Positions 24,170 to 35,073 of a stretch of 43,497 nt of DNA are shown piece after piece. Where the stretch lies: positions 1 through 43,497 of the forward strand of contig JBCAXA010000008.1 of the NCBI GenBank assembly GCA_038534295.1, in the 5' to 3' direction. This DNA is from JBCAXA01 sp038534295 (GTDB lineage: Bacteria; Pseudomonadota; Gammaproteobacteria; Steroidobacterales; Woeseiaceae). The notes below the pieces were generated by a model that searched no databases, was not told where the DNA came from, and saw only the letters and a list, made by a program, of their open reading frames with translations. The translations under genes and the position numbers were made by a program. The first letter of the stretch is position 1. Each line of letters opens with the position of its first letter.

Positions 24170-26017
24170 ATGTCAGAAACTAGCGCGATCAGCAAGATGT
24201 TTCGCTATCTGTGGTTAGCGATCGACGGATTTCGAAAGCTGTTGCATCTGGCGCTGCTTCTAGTTTTGTTTTCAGTGCTGTTGTTGGCAATTCCCAGCGA
24301 GATGCCGCGGTTGCCTCAGCAGGCAGCACTAGTCATTAAACCCACTGGCGTACTGGTCGACGAACTGTCCGGCGATGCGTTTGATCGCGCGATGGCGGAA
24401 CTGCAAGGATCTCCGGTACGTGAAACGCTGGTGCGCGATATTGTCGCCGCACTGGATGCGGCCCGCGACGACCCGAACGTGCCGGGTGTCGTGCTCGAAT
24501 TAGGTGCGTTGAGTGGCGGTGGCCTAACCAAACTGTATGCCGTGGGGGACGCCGTGCGGCGGTTTCGTGAAAGCGGCAAACCGGTCTACGCCTACAGCGG
24601 CTTCTACAGTCAGGGGTCGTACCTGATCGCATCGCAGGCCGACGAGGTTTGGATGGACCCGAACGGCGGCGTATTCCTGAGCGGCTTCGGTAACTATCGA
24701 GCCTACTATCGTGAGGCGATCGATAAGCTCAGCATCGACTGGAACGTTTTTCGAGCCGGTTCGTACAAGTCGTTCGGCGAACCGTATACGCGCAATGATA
24801 TGTCGCCGGAATCACGTGAGGCCTCATTGGCGTGGCTCAATGATCTTTGGGGCCTCTATTTGACGGGCGTCAGTGAAGCGCGCGGCGTTGAAGCGGCAAG
24901 CTTGGAACGGCTAGCGGATACGCTCGGCGCCGCGCTGAGTGAGGCGGACGGCAACTGGGCAACCATGGCGGTCGATGTCGGGTTGGTCGATCGTCTGGTG
25001 ACTCCGCCGGCGAAGCGCGCAGCGCTCGCCAGTGAATTCGGTGCCGACGATGACGGTGAGGGCAGCTACAACGGCATTGCGTTCGAGACCTATCTCGCCA
25101 ATCGGCAACTGCAGGAACCTGCGGCCAACGAGCGCGCGAAAATCGCCGTTGTGGTGGCCAGCGGACCGGTGGTCAACGGCGAGGCGCCTCCCGGGCAAAT
25201 CGGCGGTGATTCCACCGCTGCGTTGATCCGCGCTGCCAGGCTAGACGACGAGGTTCAGGCGCTCGTGCTGCGTGTGGACTCTGGTGGCGGGAGTGTCTTT
25301 GCCTCGGACGTGATCCAAGCCGAAATAGCGGCGTTCAAAGCGACCGACAGACCGTACGTTGCATCGATGGGCAGCGTGGCGGCATCGGCCGGTTACTGGC
25401 TCGCCGCGTCCGCCGATAGGATTTACGCGAGTCCGGCGACCATTACCGGTTCGATCGGAGTCATTGGTATGTTCCCGACCTTTCAGCGCAGTCTCGACCG
25501 GCTCGGCATTCATATCGACGGAGTTGGTACCAGCGGTCTTGCGGGCCAGTTTCGGCCGGACACGGCAATGTCCGACGAGGCACGGCTGGTCATCCAGCAG
25601 TTGATCCAGGCGGACTACGACCGGTTCATCGGCGGTGTCGCTGAGTTTCGCGGGATGGAAGTCAGTGCTGTTGACGCAATTGCCCAAGGCCGTGTGTGGA
25701 GCGGCGAAGACGCCATTGAAATCGGTCTGATCGACGAGTTCGGCGAGATCGACGTAGCGGTTCAGGCAGCGGCCGATCTGGCTGGACTCGAGCCTGGCAG
25801 TTACCGAACCGCGTATGTCGAGCCGCCACGCTCACCGTTCGAGGATTGGTTGGTGCAGCTTGCGCAGACCGGCGCGCGGATCGGCGTATACGCGCCGGAG
25901 CCGCGCGATGATCTGTTTAAGCGTGCGAGTGATTGGCTGGCGAACCAGGCGACCTGGCTTGCTTCGCTGAACGATCCGAAAGGCAGTTACTCGATCTGCT
26001 TCTGCGTCGTTCGATAG
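24170..26017 (+). CDS. sppA: signal peptide peptidase SppA, long (67K) form
   Basis: A 615-aa inner-membrane serine protease that clears cleaved signal peptides. One N-terminal membrane helix (about 23-42) anchors it. Two ClpP-like halves follow: the general-base K200 lies in RAGSYKSFGEPY and the nucleophile S406 in MGSVAASAGYW, both as in the E. coli enzyme. The C-terminus (SLNDPKGSYSICFCVVR) matches the usual SppA end. It begins 65 bp after dctM and is convergent with tdh. Confidence 0.93.
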   Translation: MSETSAISKMFRYLWLAIDGFRKLLHLALLLVLFSVLLLAIPSEMPRLPQQAALVIKPTGVLVDELSGDAFDRAMAELQGSPVRETLVRDIVAALDAARDDPNVPGVVLELGALSGGGLTKLYAVGDAVRRFRESGKPVYAYSGFYSQGSYLIASQADEVWMDPNGGVFLSGFGNYRAYYREAIDKLSIDWNVFRAGSYKSFGEPYTRNDMSPESREASLAWLNDLWGLYLTGVSEARGVEAASLERLADTLGAALSEADGNWATMAVDVGLVDRLVTPPAKRAALASEFGADDDGEGSYNGIAFETYLANRQLQEPAANERAKIAVVVASGPVVNGEAPPGQIGGDSTAALIRAARLDDEVQALVLRVDSGGGSVFASDVIQAEIAAFKATDRPYVASMGSVAASAGYWLAASADRIYASPATITGSIGVIGMFPTFQRSLDRLGIHIDGVGTSGLAGQFRPDTAMSDEARLVIQQLIQADYDRFIGGVAEFRGMEVSAVDAIAQGRVWSGEDAIEIGLIDEFGEIDVAVQAAADLAGLEPGSYRTAYVEPPRSPFEDWLVQLAQTGARIGVYAPEPRDDLFKRASDWLANQATWLASLNDPKGSYSICFCVVR

Positions 26018-26031
26018 GCGCCGCGGGCGCC
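26017..26031. terminator. perfect palindromic hairpin between sppA and tdh
   Basis: GGCGCC-GCG-GGCGCC starts at the last base of the sppA stop codon and lies in the short gap between two convergent genes. No T-run follows on either strand, so it is at best a weak bidirectional terminator or a transcript end stabiliser. Confidence 0.3.
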
Positions 26032-26041
26032 GCAGCGCCGC

Positions 26042-27076
26042 TCAATGTTGCCAGTCTAGGATGACCTTGCCGGACTGGCCGGACTCCATCTGTGCGAATG
26101 CTTCTTGGTACGCACTGATCGGGTAGCGGTGCGTGATGATCGGTGAGATATCGAGACCGCTTTGCAGCATGCTCGACATCTTGTACCAGGTCTCGAACAT
26201 CTCTCGGCCATATACGCCTTTGATGACGAGTCCTTTGAATATCACCTTGTTCCAATCGACAGCTGTGTCCGTAGGCGGAATGCCGAGCATCGCGAGCTTG
26301 CCACCGTGATGCAGCGTATCGAGCATGCTGCGGAGCGCATTTGGATTTCCCGACATCTCGAGCCCGACGTCAAACCCTTCCGTCATGCCGAGTTCAGCCA
26401 TGGCTGCCTGCGGCGAGCTCGATGCGACATTAACAGTGAGCGTGGCGCCCATCTTGCGTGCGAGATCGAGGCGGTAGTCGTTAACGTCGGTTACCACGAT
26501 GTGACGCGCGCCGACAAACCGCGCGATCGCGGTCGCCATTATGCCGATCGGGCCGGCGCCGGTAATCAGAACATCCTCGCCGACCAGGTCGAATGACAGC
26601 GCCGTGTGAGTGGCGTTGCCAAGTGGGTCCAGGATCGCCGCGGTGTCGTCGTCGATCGCATCCGGCAACGGAAATACGTTGAAAGCCGGTACGCACAGCT
26701 GCTCGGCGAAAGCGCCAGGTCGATCGACGCCCACGCCGACGGTGTTGATGCACAGATGGCGACGACCCGCCCGACAATTACGGCAGACGCCACACGTGAT
26801 GTGACCTTCGGCGCTTACACGATCGCCAATCGCGAAACCGCGGACCTCGCTACCGATTGCGGCGATGCGGCCAACAAACTCGTGGCCTACCGTCATTGGA
26901 ACAGGGATCGTTGCCGCGGCCCATTCATCCCATTGGAAGATGTGGATGTCGGTGCCGCAAATGGCCGTTTTCGCGATATCGATCAGAACGTCGTTCGGGC
27001 CCGGCTCGGGCCGCTCGATGGTATCCAGCCAAATGCCGCGTTCCGGCAATTTCTTGATCAGCGCCTGCATCGTCAC
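26042..27076 (-). CDS. tdh: L-threonine 3-dehydrogenase
   Basis: A 344-aa zinc- and NAD-dependent medium-chain dehydrogenase that oxidises threonine to 2-amino-3-ketobutyrate. Catalytic zinc ligands are C40 (AICGTDIHIF) and H65-E66 (VGHEFVG); structural zinc ligands are C95, C98, C101 and C109. The Rossmann motif is ITGAGPIGIMATAIA. Length is as in E. coli (341 aa). Its start overlaps the kbl stop by 4 bp, and the two enzymes act in sequence. Confidence 0.96.
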   Translation of the reverse strand: MTMQALIKKLPERGIWLDTIERPEPGPNDVLIDIAKTAICGTDIHIFQWDEWAAATIPVPMTVGHEFVGRIAAIGSEVRGFAIGDRVSAEGHITCGVCRNCRAGRRHLCINTVGVGVDRPGAFAEQLCVPAFNVFPLPDAIDDDTAAILDPLGNATHTALSFDLVGEDVLITGAGPIGIMATAIARFVGARHIVVTDVNDYRLDLARKMGATLTVNVASSSPQAAMAELGMTEGFDVGLEMSGNPNALRSMLDTLHHGGKLAMLGIPPTDTAVDWNKVIFKGLVIKGVYGREMFETWYKMSSMLQSGLDISPIITHRYPISAYQEAFAQMESGQSGKVILDWQH

Positions 27077-28275
27077 GCCGACAGTACGCCGAGGTCGCGG
27101 CCGACTTTGGTAAACGCGGCAATGGCCGCGTCGATTTGCTCATCGGTGTGCGCTGCCGACAATTGAGTCCGTATGCGCGCTTTGCCTTGCGGCACGACCG
27201 GGTATGAAAATCCGATCACGTAGATACCTTCATCGAGCAGCGCGTCGGCCATGCTAGATGCAAGCGCGGCATCGCCAAGCATTACCGGGATGATCGGGTG
27301 CGCGCCTGGTAACAGGTCAAAGCCGGCGGCCGTTAGGCCGCTTCTGAATCGCGCTGCGTTGGTGTGCACGCGCTTGGCCATCGACGTGTCGTTCTCGATG
27401 AGGTCTAGGATAGCGATAGAACTCGCGGCGATGACCGGCGCCAGCGTGTTAGAAAACAAATAAGGGCGCGAGCGTTGCCGAAGCCAGGCGACGATCTCAC
27501 GGCGCGCGGCGGTGTAGCCGCCGGACGCCCCGCCAAGCGCTTTACCCAGCGTGCCGGTGATGATGTCGATTCGCCCGACGAGATCGTAAAACTCGTGCGT
27601 GCCGCGACCGCCGTCGCCCAGAAAGCCGGTGCCGTGACAGTCGTCGATCATGACCAACGCGTCGTGCGCTTCGGCCAGGGCGACGATCTTGTCGAGTTGC
27701 GCAATGGTGCCGTCCATCGAGAACACGCCGTCGGTCACGATCAGCCGCGTTTGCGCGCCCGCTGCCTCGCTGAGGGCCTGCTCGAGCGAGGCCATGTCGT
27801 CGTGCGCGTATCGGTAGCGCTGCGCTTTGCAGAGTCGAATTCCATCGATAATACTCGCGTGGTTCAACGCATCGCTGATCACCGCGTCGTCCGGGCCCAA
27901 AATGGTTTCGAACAAGCCGCCGTTTGCGTCGAAGCAGCTCGGGTAAAGGATGCAGTCCTCGGTGCCTAAAAACCGACTGATTCGTGCCTCGAGTTCTTTA
28001 TGGATAGTCTGCGTTCCGCAGATGAAGCGAACCGACGCGAGTCCATAGCCATATTCGTCCAGCGCACGATGCGCCGCGGCGATGACATGCGGGTGGTTGG
28101 CGAGACCGAGGTAGTTATTCGCGCAGAAATTTAATACTTCACGACCATCGCTATCGCTTTGAATGCGGATGGCCGATTGCTGCGGACTGTCGATAATGCG
28201 TTCGGTCTTGAAAAGGCCTTCTGTACGAAGTCCCTCAAGGGACTGATCGAGGCGGTGCAATATGGCTTGGGACAT
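27073..28275 (-). CDS. kbl: glycine C-acetyltransferase (2-amino-3-ketobutyrate CoA ligase)
   Basis: A 400-aa PLP enzyme that splits 2-amino-3-ketobutyrate with CoA into glycine and acetyl-CoA. I chose the ATG at 28275 (MSQAILHRLDQ); a longer frame to 28377 would run into hslR's region and is not conserved. PLP lysine K245 lies in GTLGKALGGASGGY; other motifs are NNYLGLANHP and DDCHGTGFLG. First gene of the kbl-tdh pair, giving the threonine-to-glycine route. Divergent from hslR with an 88-bp shared upstream region. Confidence 0.96.
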   Translation of the reverse strand: MSQAILHRLDQSLEGLRTEGLFKTERIIDSPQQSAIRIQSDSDGREVLNFCANNYLGLANHPHVIAAAHRALDEYGYGLASVRFICGTQTIHKELEARISRFLGTEDCILYPSCFDANGGLFETILGPDDAVISDALNHASIIDGIRLCKAQRYRYAHDDMASLEQALSEAAGAQTRLIVTDGVFSMDGTIAQLDKIVALAEAHDALVMIDDCHGTGFLGDGGRGTHEFYDLVGRIDIITGTLGKALGGASGGYTAARREIVAWLRQRSRPYLFSNTLAPVIAASSIAILDLIENDTSMAKRVHTNAARFRSGLTAAGFDLLPGAHPIIPVMLGDAALASSMADALLDEGIYVIGFSYPVVPQGKARIRTQLSAAHTDEQIDAAIAAFTKVGRDLGVLSA

Positions 28276-28363
28276 CGTTGCCGTAGGTCTGATGATTGAG
28301 ACTGTTATGATACCGCGCCGCGAAGCCACGGTCGCACCGGCGACCAACGGCACGTAGATCGAT

Positions 28364-28741
28364 ATGCGACTCGACAAGTGGCTTTTTTACACGCGCGTTT
28401 ACAAAACGCGCAGCCTCGCTGCCAAGGCGTGCAACGGCGGTCTCGTTCACGTCAACGGCGAGCGAGTCAGAGCGTCGCGAGACCTTGGTGCGGGTGACGT
28501 GCTGGATATATCCAAAGGTCACTTGCACTACCGCTACACCGTGGTATCCGAGCCAACCCGACGTGGTCCGGCGTCGGAAGCCCGGCTGTGCTACAGCGAG
28601 GACGCGGCGGTTGCAGAGCAGCGCGACAAAGACCTGGCCTTGCGCAAAGCGGCCAGAGCCAGCACGCCGACGACACAGGGTCGTCCAGACCGCAAGACGC
28701 GTCGCGCGCTCGTCAGTCGGAAACAGGGATTCGACAGCTAG
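28364..28741 (+). CDS. hslR: heat shock protein 15 (S4-domain RNA-binding)
   Basis: A 125-aa protein with an N-terminal S4 domain (MRLDKWLFYTRVYKTRSLA, then GGLVHVNGERVRASRDL) and a basic C-terminus rich in Lys and Arg. In E. coli Hsp15 binds free 50S subunits that still carry a nascent chain and helps recycle them. The gene stands alone between kbl (divergent) and sixA (convergent, 12-bp gap). I saw no heat-shock promoter clearly enough to call one. Confidence 0.9.
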   Translation: MRLDKWLFYTRVYKTRSLAAKACNGGLVHVNGERVRASRDLGAGDVLDISKGHLHYRYTVVSEPTRRGPASEARLCYSEDAAVAEQRDKDLALRKAARASTPTTQGRPDRKTRRALVSRKQGFDS

Positions 28742-28753
28742 GAAACCGTTGCT

Positions 28754-29272
28754 TTAGCTGGCTGGCCAGGCGAGCTTTGGCGTCTCGTAACGCGCGAGCG
28801 ATACGTCGGCCTCAAAAAAAGACGGCCAGTCTTGGGCGTGCGCCGTAAAACAGGCAACGGCGCTGGTCGGCACGTTGTCGGTAAGACCCGGCGCAAGCTC
28901 AGCGACAAACTCGGTCAGACCTGGATTATGGCCACACAGCAGCAGGCAGCGAAACCGCGCGTCTTGCGCGACGACGTGCTCGCGCAGGGTTGCGACATCG
29001 GCCAGATAAAGATCGCGCTCGCGATGCAGAAACTCGTGAGGATAGCCGAGAACGTCAGCGGCGAGTTTCGCGGTCGACCACGTGCGCTTGGCGCTGCTTG
29101 CCATGATCAGTGACGGGCGAATGCCGGCGGCCTTGAGGCGCAGCGCAATTTCCGGCACTTGCGTGCGACCGCGTTCGTTCAGCGGGCGCTCGATATCGGT
29201 CAGCGATTCGTCGGCCCACGAGGATTTGCCATGGCGCATGAGACACAGCGTTCTGGCACCCGACGAACCCAT
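28754..29272 (-). CDS. sixA: SixA-like histidine phosphatase family protein
   Basis: A 172-aa protein from the ATG at 29272 (MGSSGARTLCLMRHGKSSW). The catalytic RHG motif is in LMRHGKSSW and the second catalytic His in CGHNPGLTEF, as in phosphohistidine phosphatases of the SixA type. Residues ERPLNERGRTQVPEIA match that subfamily. The partner (a histidine phosphotransfer protein) is not in the window. It starts 2 bp after sufT and is probably the last gene of the suf transcript. Confidence 0.85.
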   Translation of the reverse strand: MGSSGARTLCLMRHGKSSWADESLTDIERPLNERGRTQVPEIALRLKAAGIRPSLIMASSAKRTWSTAKLAADVLGYPHEFLHRERDLYLADVATLREHVVAQDARFRCLLLCGHNPGLTEFVAELAPGLTDNVPTSAVACFTAHAQDWPSFFEADVSLARYETPKLAWPAS

Positions 29273-29274
29273 AA

Positions 29275-29826
29275 CTACAGCATGCCTAGCTGCAGGCGTG
29301 CTTCCTCGGTCATCATGGTTTGGTTCCAAGGTGGGTCGAAAACCATCTCGACCTGCACGCCGGCGACGGTGGGAATGATGGCGACCTTGTCGCGTACGTC
29401 CTGGACGAGAATATCGCCCATGCCGCAGCCCGGTGCCGTTAGCGTCATATCAATGTCGACATCGCGCATGCCGTCGGCACGGGCGCGGATGTCGCAGCGA
29501 TAGATTAGCCCAAGGTCGGCAATGTTGACCGGTATTTCGGGGTCGTAGCAGGTTCGAAGCTGTGCCCACACGACCTCTTCGATATCGCGGTCGGTCGCAT
29601 TTTCCGGAACGGCCGGTGGCGGTACCGGCTCTTTGCCGAGCGCATCGGCGTGAATGCCAGCGATGCGGAACAAGCTGCCTTCGACGTAAACGGTGAAGCT
29701 GCCGCCAAGCGACTGAGTGATAAAACCGTTGGTGCCTTCGCGAAGACTGATCATCTGTCCCGCCGGGATGATGACCGCCTCGACGTCGCGTTCCAGCGTA
29801 AACGGTTCGCTTTCGTTACCGAACAT
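29275..29826 (-). CDS. sufT: Fe-S cluster assembly protein SufT (MIP18/DUF59 family)
   Basis: A 183-aa protein. The N-terminal part (about 1-85) is a specific extension with IPAGQMISLREGTNGFITQ; the C-terminal DUF59 domain has CYDPEIPVNIADLGLIY and TLTAPGCGMGDILVQDV, with the conserved Cys in PGCG. This two-part layout and the length match SufT, an accessory factor for Fe-S maturation. Its place 15 bp after sufS inside the suf operon supports the role. Confidence 0.92.
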   Translation of the reverse strand: MFGNESEPFTLERDVEAVIIPAGQMISLREGTNGFITQSLGGSFTVYVEGSLFRIAGIHADALGKEPVPPPAVPENATDRDIEEVVWAQLRTCYDPEIPVNIADLGLIYRCDIRARADGMRDVDIDMTLTAPGCGMGDILVQDVRDKVAIIPTVAGVQVEMVFDPPWNQTMMTEEARLQLGML

Positions 29827-29841
29827 TGCTACTGCCTACCT

Positions 29842-31089
29842 TTAACCCAGCATATCGACCGCAACGCGGAGCGCCGCAACGAGGCGGTCGATGTCCTGCA
29901 CGTCGTTGTAGATGCCGAGCGACGCACGCGCCGTACCGGGCAAATCGAATCGTTGCATAACCGGCATAGCGCAGTGATGACCGGTACGAACCGCGACGCC
30001 CTGTTGATCGAGGAGCGTACCGATGTCTTGCGGATGAAGACCATCGATCGCGAATGACATGACGGACACTTTGCCCTGTGCCGAACCCACGATGCGAAGT
30101 CCGGGAATGCCCTCTAGCGCGGCAGTGCCGTAGTTCAGCAATGCCCTTTCATGCTCGGCGATGCGATCAAAACCCAGTGCCTCGAGGTAGTCGATAGCGG
30201 CAGCCAAGCCGACTGCACCAGAAATATTCGGCGTTCCTGCCTCGAACCGAAACGGAATATCGTTGTAGGTCGTTCCGTTGAAGCTCACTTCGAGAATCAT
30301 GTCACCGCCGCCTTGCCACGGGCGCATCTCGGTGAGGACCGACTCGCGTGCGTAAAGACAGCCAATACCGGTTGGGCCGTACATCTTGTGGCCGGAGAAA
30401 GCGTAGAAATCGCAATCAATGGCCGCAACGTCGACGGCGCCGTGCGGCACACCTTGTGCGCCGTCGATCAACACCGGGATCTCGTGCGCGTGGGCGATAC
30501 GTGTCATTGCAGCGACCGGCAGAACCGTGCCCAATGCGTTCGACACATGGGCGAAAGCAGCGAAGCGCGTGCGCTTGTTGATTCGTGCCTCGAAGTCTTC
30601 CGTTGCGACGCTACCGTCGTCGCCAATCGGCACGACGACGAGCTTGGCGCCGGTGCGTTCACACAGCAGCTGCCACGGCACGATGTTCGCGTGATGTTCG
30701 AGATGGGTGATGACAATCTCATCGCCATGGGCGAGGCGGGGCTCGACAAAGCTAAACGCCGCAAGATTGATTGCCTCGGTTGTTCCGCGAGCAAAAACGA
30801 TTTCCCGCTCGCTCGAGGCGCCGACGAAGGAGGCGACGCGGCGTCTGGCGGCCTCGAACGCATCCGTCGCACGCTGACTCAGCGTATGCACACCGCGGTG
30901 GACGTTGGCGTGATCGTTTTCCTGATAGTAGCGGACGGCGTCGATCACCGGTTGCGGCTGCTGTGCGGACGCGGCGCTGTCGAGATACACGAGCGGCTGA
31001 CCATGCACCGCTTGATTCAGAATCGGAAAGTCGCCGCGGCAATCGAGATTTACACCGTCCGGCGCTGGCGTGCTCAATGCCACGCTCAT
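29842..31089 (-). CDS. sufS: cysteine desulfurase SufS
   Basis: A 415-aa PLP enzyme that takes sulfur from cysteine for Fe-S cluster assembly. PLP lysine K235 lies in AFSGHKMYGPTGIG and the persulfide-carrying C373 in VRTGHHCAMPVMQRF, both as in SufS/CsdA (type II desulfurases). The HLEHHANIVPWQ motif is also present. The start overlaps sufD by 4 bp. No SufE or SufU sulfur acceptor gene is seen nearby, unlike many suf operons. Confidence 0.96.
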   Translation of the reverse strand: MSVALSTPAPDGVNLDCRGDFPILNQAVHGQPLVYLDSAASAQQPQPVIDAVRYYQENDHANVHRGVHTLSQRATDAFEAARRRVASFVGASSEREIVFARGTTEAINLAAFSFVEPRLAHGDEIVITHLEHHANIVPWQLLCERTGAKLVVVPIGDDGSVATEDFEARINKRTRFAAFAHVSNALGTVLPVAAMTRIAHAHEIPVLIDGAQGVPHGAVDVAAIDCDFYAFSGHKMYGPTGIGCLYARESVLTEMRPWQGGGDMILEVSFNGTTYNDIPFRFEAGTPNISGAVGLAAAIDYLEALGFDRIAEHERALLNYGTAALEGIPGLRIVGSAQGKVSVMSFAIDGLHPQDIGTLLDQQGVAVRTGHHCAMPVMQRFDLPGTARASLGIYNDVQDIDRLVAALRVAVDMLG

Positions 31090-32360
31090 TGCTTGTTCTC
31101 CATACCCAATACCGCAAGTTTGTCAGCGATGATCGCGTTCACGGGCTCGGCAAGCGGGCTATCCGCGACTGGCGTCAAAGCCGACGCAACGAATGCTTCA
31201 ATCAGAAGGCGCCGAGCGTCATCACGGCTGAGGCCGCGCGATTGCAAATAGAACAGCGCGTTGTCATCGAGCTGACCGGTGGTTGAGCCGTGCGCGCACT
31301 CAACTTCGTCGGCGTAGATCTCGAGTTCTGGCCGCGCAAAAATTTCGGACGTGTCGCTGAGCATCAGGTTGCGGTTGTGTTGGTGCGCGACCGTCGCATC
31401 GGCACCTTCCGCCACCGTAACTTTGCCGTGGTAGACGGCCTTGCTGAGTTCGGCGACGAGACCGACATACTCCTGACGGCTACGCGCGCCGGGCTCGGCG
31501 TGCGCGACGTCGAGGCGGTTGTCGATATGTTGCTTGCCGTTGCCGACGAACACGCCGGCCAAATCTGCGTTGGCGTCGCGACCGTCGAGCGTCAGGCGGA
31601 TATCGTTGCGCGCGAGAGCGGCGCCCGTATCGATCGAAAACCAGTCGAGCCGGCTGCGTGCGTCCAAGCTAATGCGCGCCTCGGCTACGCTGTGCGCGTT
31701 GTCGGTGAGTACCTGCAGCCGCCGGAAGCGCAGTTTGGCGTCAGCTTTTAGGCGCAATGCCATGAGCGCGTTGTTGAACACGGGTGCGCTGCCAGGCACC
31801 TGGACGAGATACTCGACCAGCGTGACGTCATGGTCGGCGAGAATGTCGAACTCGATCCGCGGCGCGGCGAGCAGCGGTGCGTCGCCATCGAGGATATGCA
31901 CGATGTGCAGCTCGCTGGCCGCTGGCGTCTCGCCAAGCCGTGCGTGCAGCGTCGTATCGGCGCGCGCGCCGTTTAGCGCGGCCAGTGCCGAGTCGGCAGC
32001 TCCCAGCGCATCGCTCGCTCTTGCCACCGGGGTCAATCCGAGCGCGGTTTGCTCACGGATCCAAACGCCGTTACGAAAAATCAGCCGCCGATTTGTCGGC
32101 ACCTGCGCAAGGATCGGAAAGATCGCGAGCAAGCGCTCGAGTTTGACGTCGGCATCGACGTCGGCGAGCCCGTCATCGTGCAGCAGTTGTTGTGTTAGCG
32201 CCTTGAGTTGGGTCGTTGGCGTGTAGCGCCATGACTCGCTGCGCGTCGTCGGAAACCCGAGTTCGCGAAAACGTGCGAATTCGGCCTGCTGCAGCTCATC
32301 CAGCGGCCAGGCGGTCGCGTCGGGCAACTCTGATGCCTGTGCACTTGCTTGCGTCATCAT
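31086..32360 (-). CDS. sufD: Fe-S cluster assembly protein SufD
   Basis: A 424-aa scaffold subunit of the SufBC2D complex, from the ATG at 32360 (MMTQASAQASELPD). The beta-helix core carries DADLAGVFVGNGKQHIDNR and HAEPGARSRQEYVGLVAELS, and the C-terminal part ELEIYADEVECAHGSTTGQLD is diagnostic of SufB/SufD, including a conserved His near the cluster site. It starts 2 bp after sufC and overlaps sufS by 4 bp, indicating one transcript. Confidence 0.95.
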   Translation of the reverse strand: MMTQASAQASELPDATAWPLDELQQAEFARFRELGFPTTRSESWRYTPTTQLKALTQQLLHDDGLADVDADVKLERLLAIFPILAQVPTNRRLIFRNGVWIREQTALGLTPVARASDALGAADSALAALNGARADTTLHARLGETPAASELHIVHILDGDAPLLAAPRIEFDILADHDVTLVEYLVQVPGSAPVFNNALMALRLKADAKLRFRRLQVLTDNAHSVAEARISLDARSRLDWFSIDTGAALARNDIRLTLDGRDANADLAGVFVGNGKQHIDNRLDVAHAEPGARSRQEYVGLVAELSKAVYHGKVTVAEGADATVAHQHNRNLMLSDTSEIFARPELEIYADEVECAHGSTTGQLDDNALFYLQSRGLSRDDARRLLIEAFVASALTPVADSPLAEPVNAIIADKLAVLGMENKQ

Positions 32361-32362
32361 GT

Positions 32363-33121
32363 TTAAGCCGCCGATTCGCGACGAACCCAATCGTAGCCGT
32401 CAGCTTCAAGGCGCAAAGCGAGCTCCTTGCCGCCGGACATCTGAATAACGCCGTCGGCGAGTACGTGTACAAAGTCCGGTTCGACGTAATCGAGCAGACG
32501 CTGGTAGTGCGTGACCATCAGCATCGCGCGTTCGGGTGAGCGCAATGTGTTAATGCCGTCGGCAACGACACGCAGCGCATCGATGTCGAGTCCGCTATCG
32601 GTTTCATCGAGCAAGCACAGTGTCGGCTCTAGGACCGCCATTTGCAGGACTTCGTTGCGCTTTTTCTCACCGCCGGAGAAGCCTTCGTTCACCGAGCGAT
32701 TCAAAAAACGCTGATCCATGCTCATGAGCGCGCATTTCTCGCGGACGAGTTTCATGAACGCAACCGCATCGATCTCGTCTTCGCCGCGCTCGGTCCGAGC
32801 AGCGTTCAGGGCAGCGCGCAACAGGTAGGCGTTGTTGACCCCCGGAATCTCGACCGGGTATTGAAACGCCAGAAAGACTCCCGCGCGGGCGCGTTCGTCG
32901 GCTGCCATCTCGGTCAGATCCTCGCCGCGGTATTCGACGCGACCACTGTCGACTTCATAGCCAGGCTTGCCGGCCAGTACATGCGCAAGCGTGCTTTTGC
33001 CCGAACCGTTTGGACCCATCACCGCGTGAACTTCGCCGGCGTCGACGCGCAGCGATAGGCCTTTCAATATCGGTGTGCCGTTGACCGACACGTGCAAATC
33101 TTCGATGTTCAGCAAACTCAT
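32363..33121 (-). CDS. sufC: Fe-S cluster assembly ATPase SufC
   Basis: A 252-aa ABC-type ATPase from the ATG at 33121 (MSLLNIEDLHVSVNG); the longer frame to 33403 lies inside sufB and is rejected. Walker A is GPNGSGKST, the ABC signature FSGGEKKRNE, and Walker B LCLLDETDSGLDIDAL. SufC dimerises on SufB and SufD and drives cluster assembly by ATP hydrolysis. It lies 5 bp after sufB. Confidence 0.97.
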   Translation of the reverse strand: MSLLNIEDLHVSVNGTPILKGLSLRVDAGEVHAVMGPNGSGKSTLAHVLAGKPGYEVDSGRVEYRGEDLTEMAADERARAGVFLAFQYPVEIPGVNNAYLLRAALNAARTERGEDEIDAVAFMKLVREKCALMSMDQRFLNRSVNEGFSGGEKKRNEVLQMAVLEPTLCLLDETDSGLDIDALRVVADGINTLRSPERAMLMVTHYQRLLDYVEPDFVHVLADGVIQMSGGKELALRLEADGYDWVRRESAA

Positions 33122-33126
33122 GATGA

Positions 33127-34571
<1,445 letters not shown>

Positions 34572-34575
<4 letters not shown>

Positions 34576-35048
34576 GCACTGTGTCTCTGGTTTCGAACGG
34601 TGATTTCGGTGATTGGCTGCAGGCGTCGCTCAAACTCGACGCTCGGTTCCGCGTCGCGCACGAGATCCTCGAGCGTGACGGCTTCCAATGCGCTGCGGAT
34701 ATGGCCGTTAATTCGCTGCCATGCGCTGCCTACCGTGCAGGTTGCTTCGAGTTGGCAGTCGTGCGTCGCCGCACTGCATTCGGTTAGGTGTAACGGACCC
34801 TCGAGGGCCGTCAATATGTCTGCCGCACTAATCGTTCCAGCCGATCGGCTCAAGCGGTAACCGCCGGCAACGCCGCGTTCCGATGTGACCAACCCGGCGC
34901 TCGCAAGCGCCTTCAGGAGTTTACGAACGGTCGGGAGCGGCAGCCCGGTGGTCTCAGCGAGTGCGGCGGTCGTGGTCAGCTCTCGGCTGGTTGCCAGCCG
35001 GGCCAATACCAAAGTGCCGTAATCGGTCAGCTTGCTCATTCGCAACAT
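34572..35048 (-). CDS. sufR: Rrf2-family regulator of the suf operon
   Basis: A 158-aa regulator with an N-terminal winged helix-turn-helix (MLRMSKLTDYGTLVLARLA, TGLPLPTVRKLLKALASAGL, RGVAGGYRLSR) and three Cys residues (C91, C98, C104) placed like the Fe-S ligands of IscR. It fits the proteobacterial SUF-system regulator subfamily of Rrf2. It leads sufBCDS-sufT and would repress or sense cluster demand; the Fe-S binding is inferred from the family. The gene symbol is by role; not the cyanobacterial SufR, which is of a different family. Confidence 0.88.
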
Positions 35049-35073
35049 AGCGGACGCTCCGCGCTAATATGGG

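Noticed and set aside
28276..28377. 34-residue extension of Kbl
   Set aside because: It would reach into hslR and the shared promoter region; MSQAILHRL at 28275 is the family-like start.
30151..31251. 366-codon plus-strand frame opposite sufS
   Set aside because: Antisense shadow of sufS/sufD, no start signal and no family-like composition.
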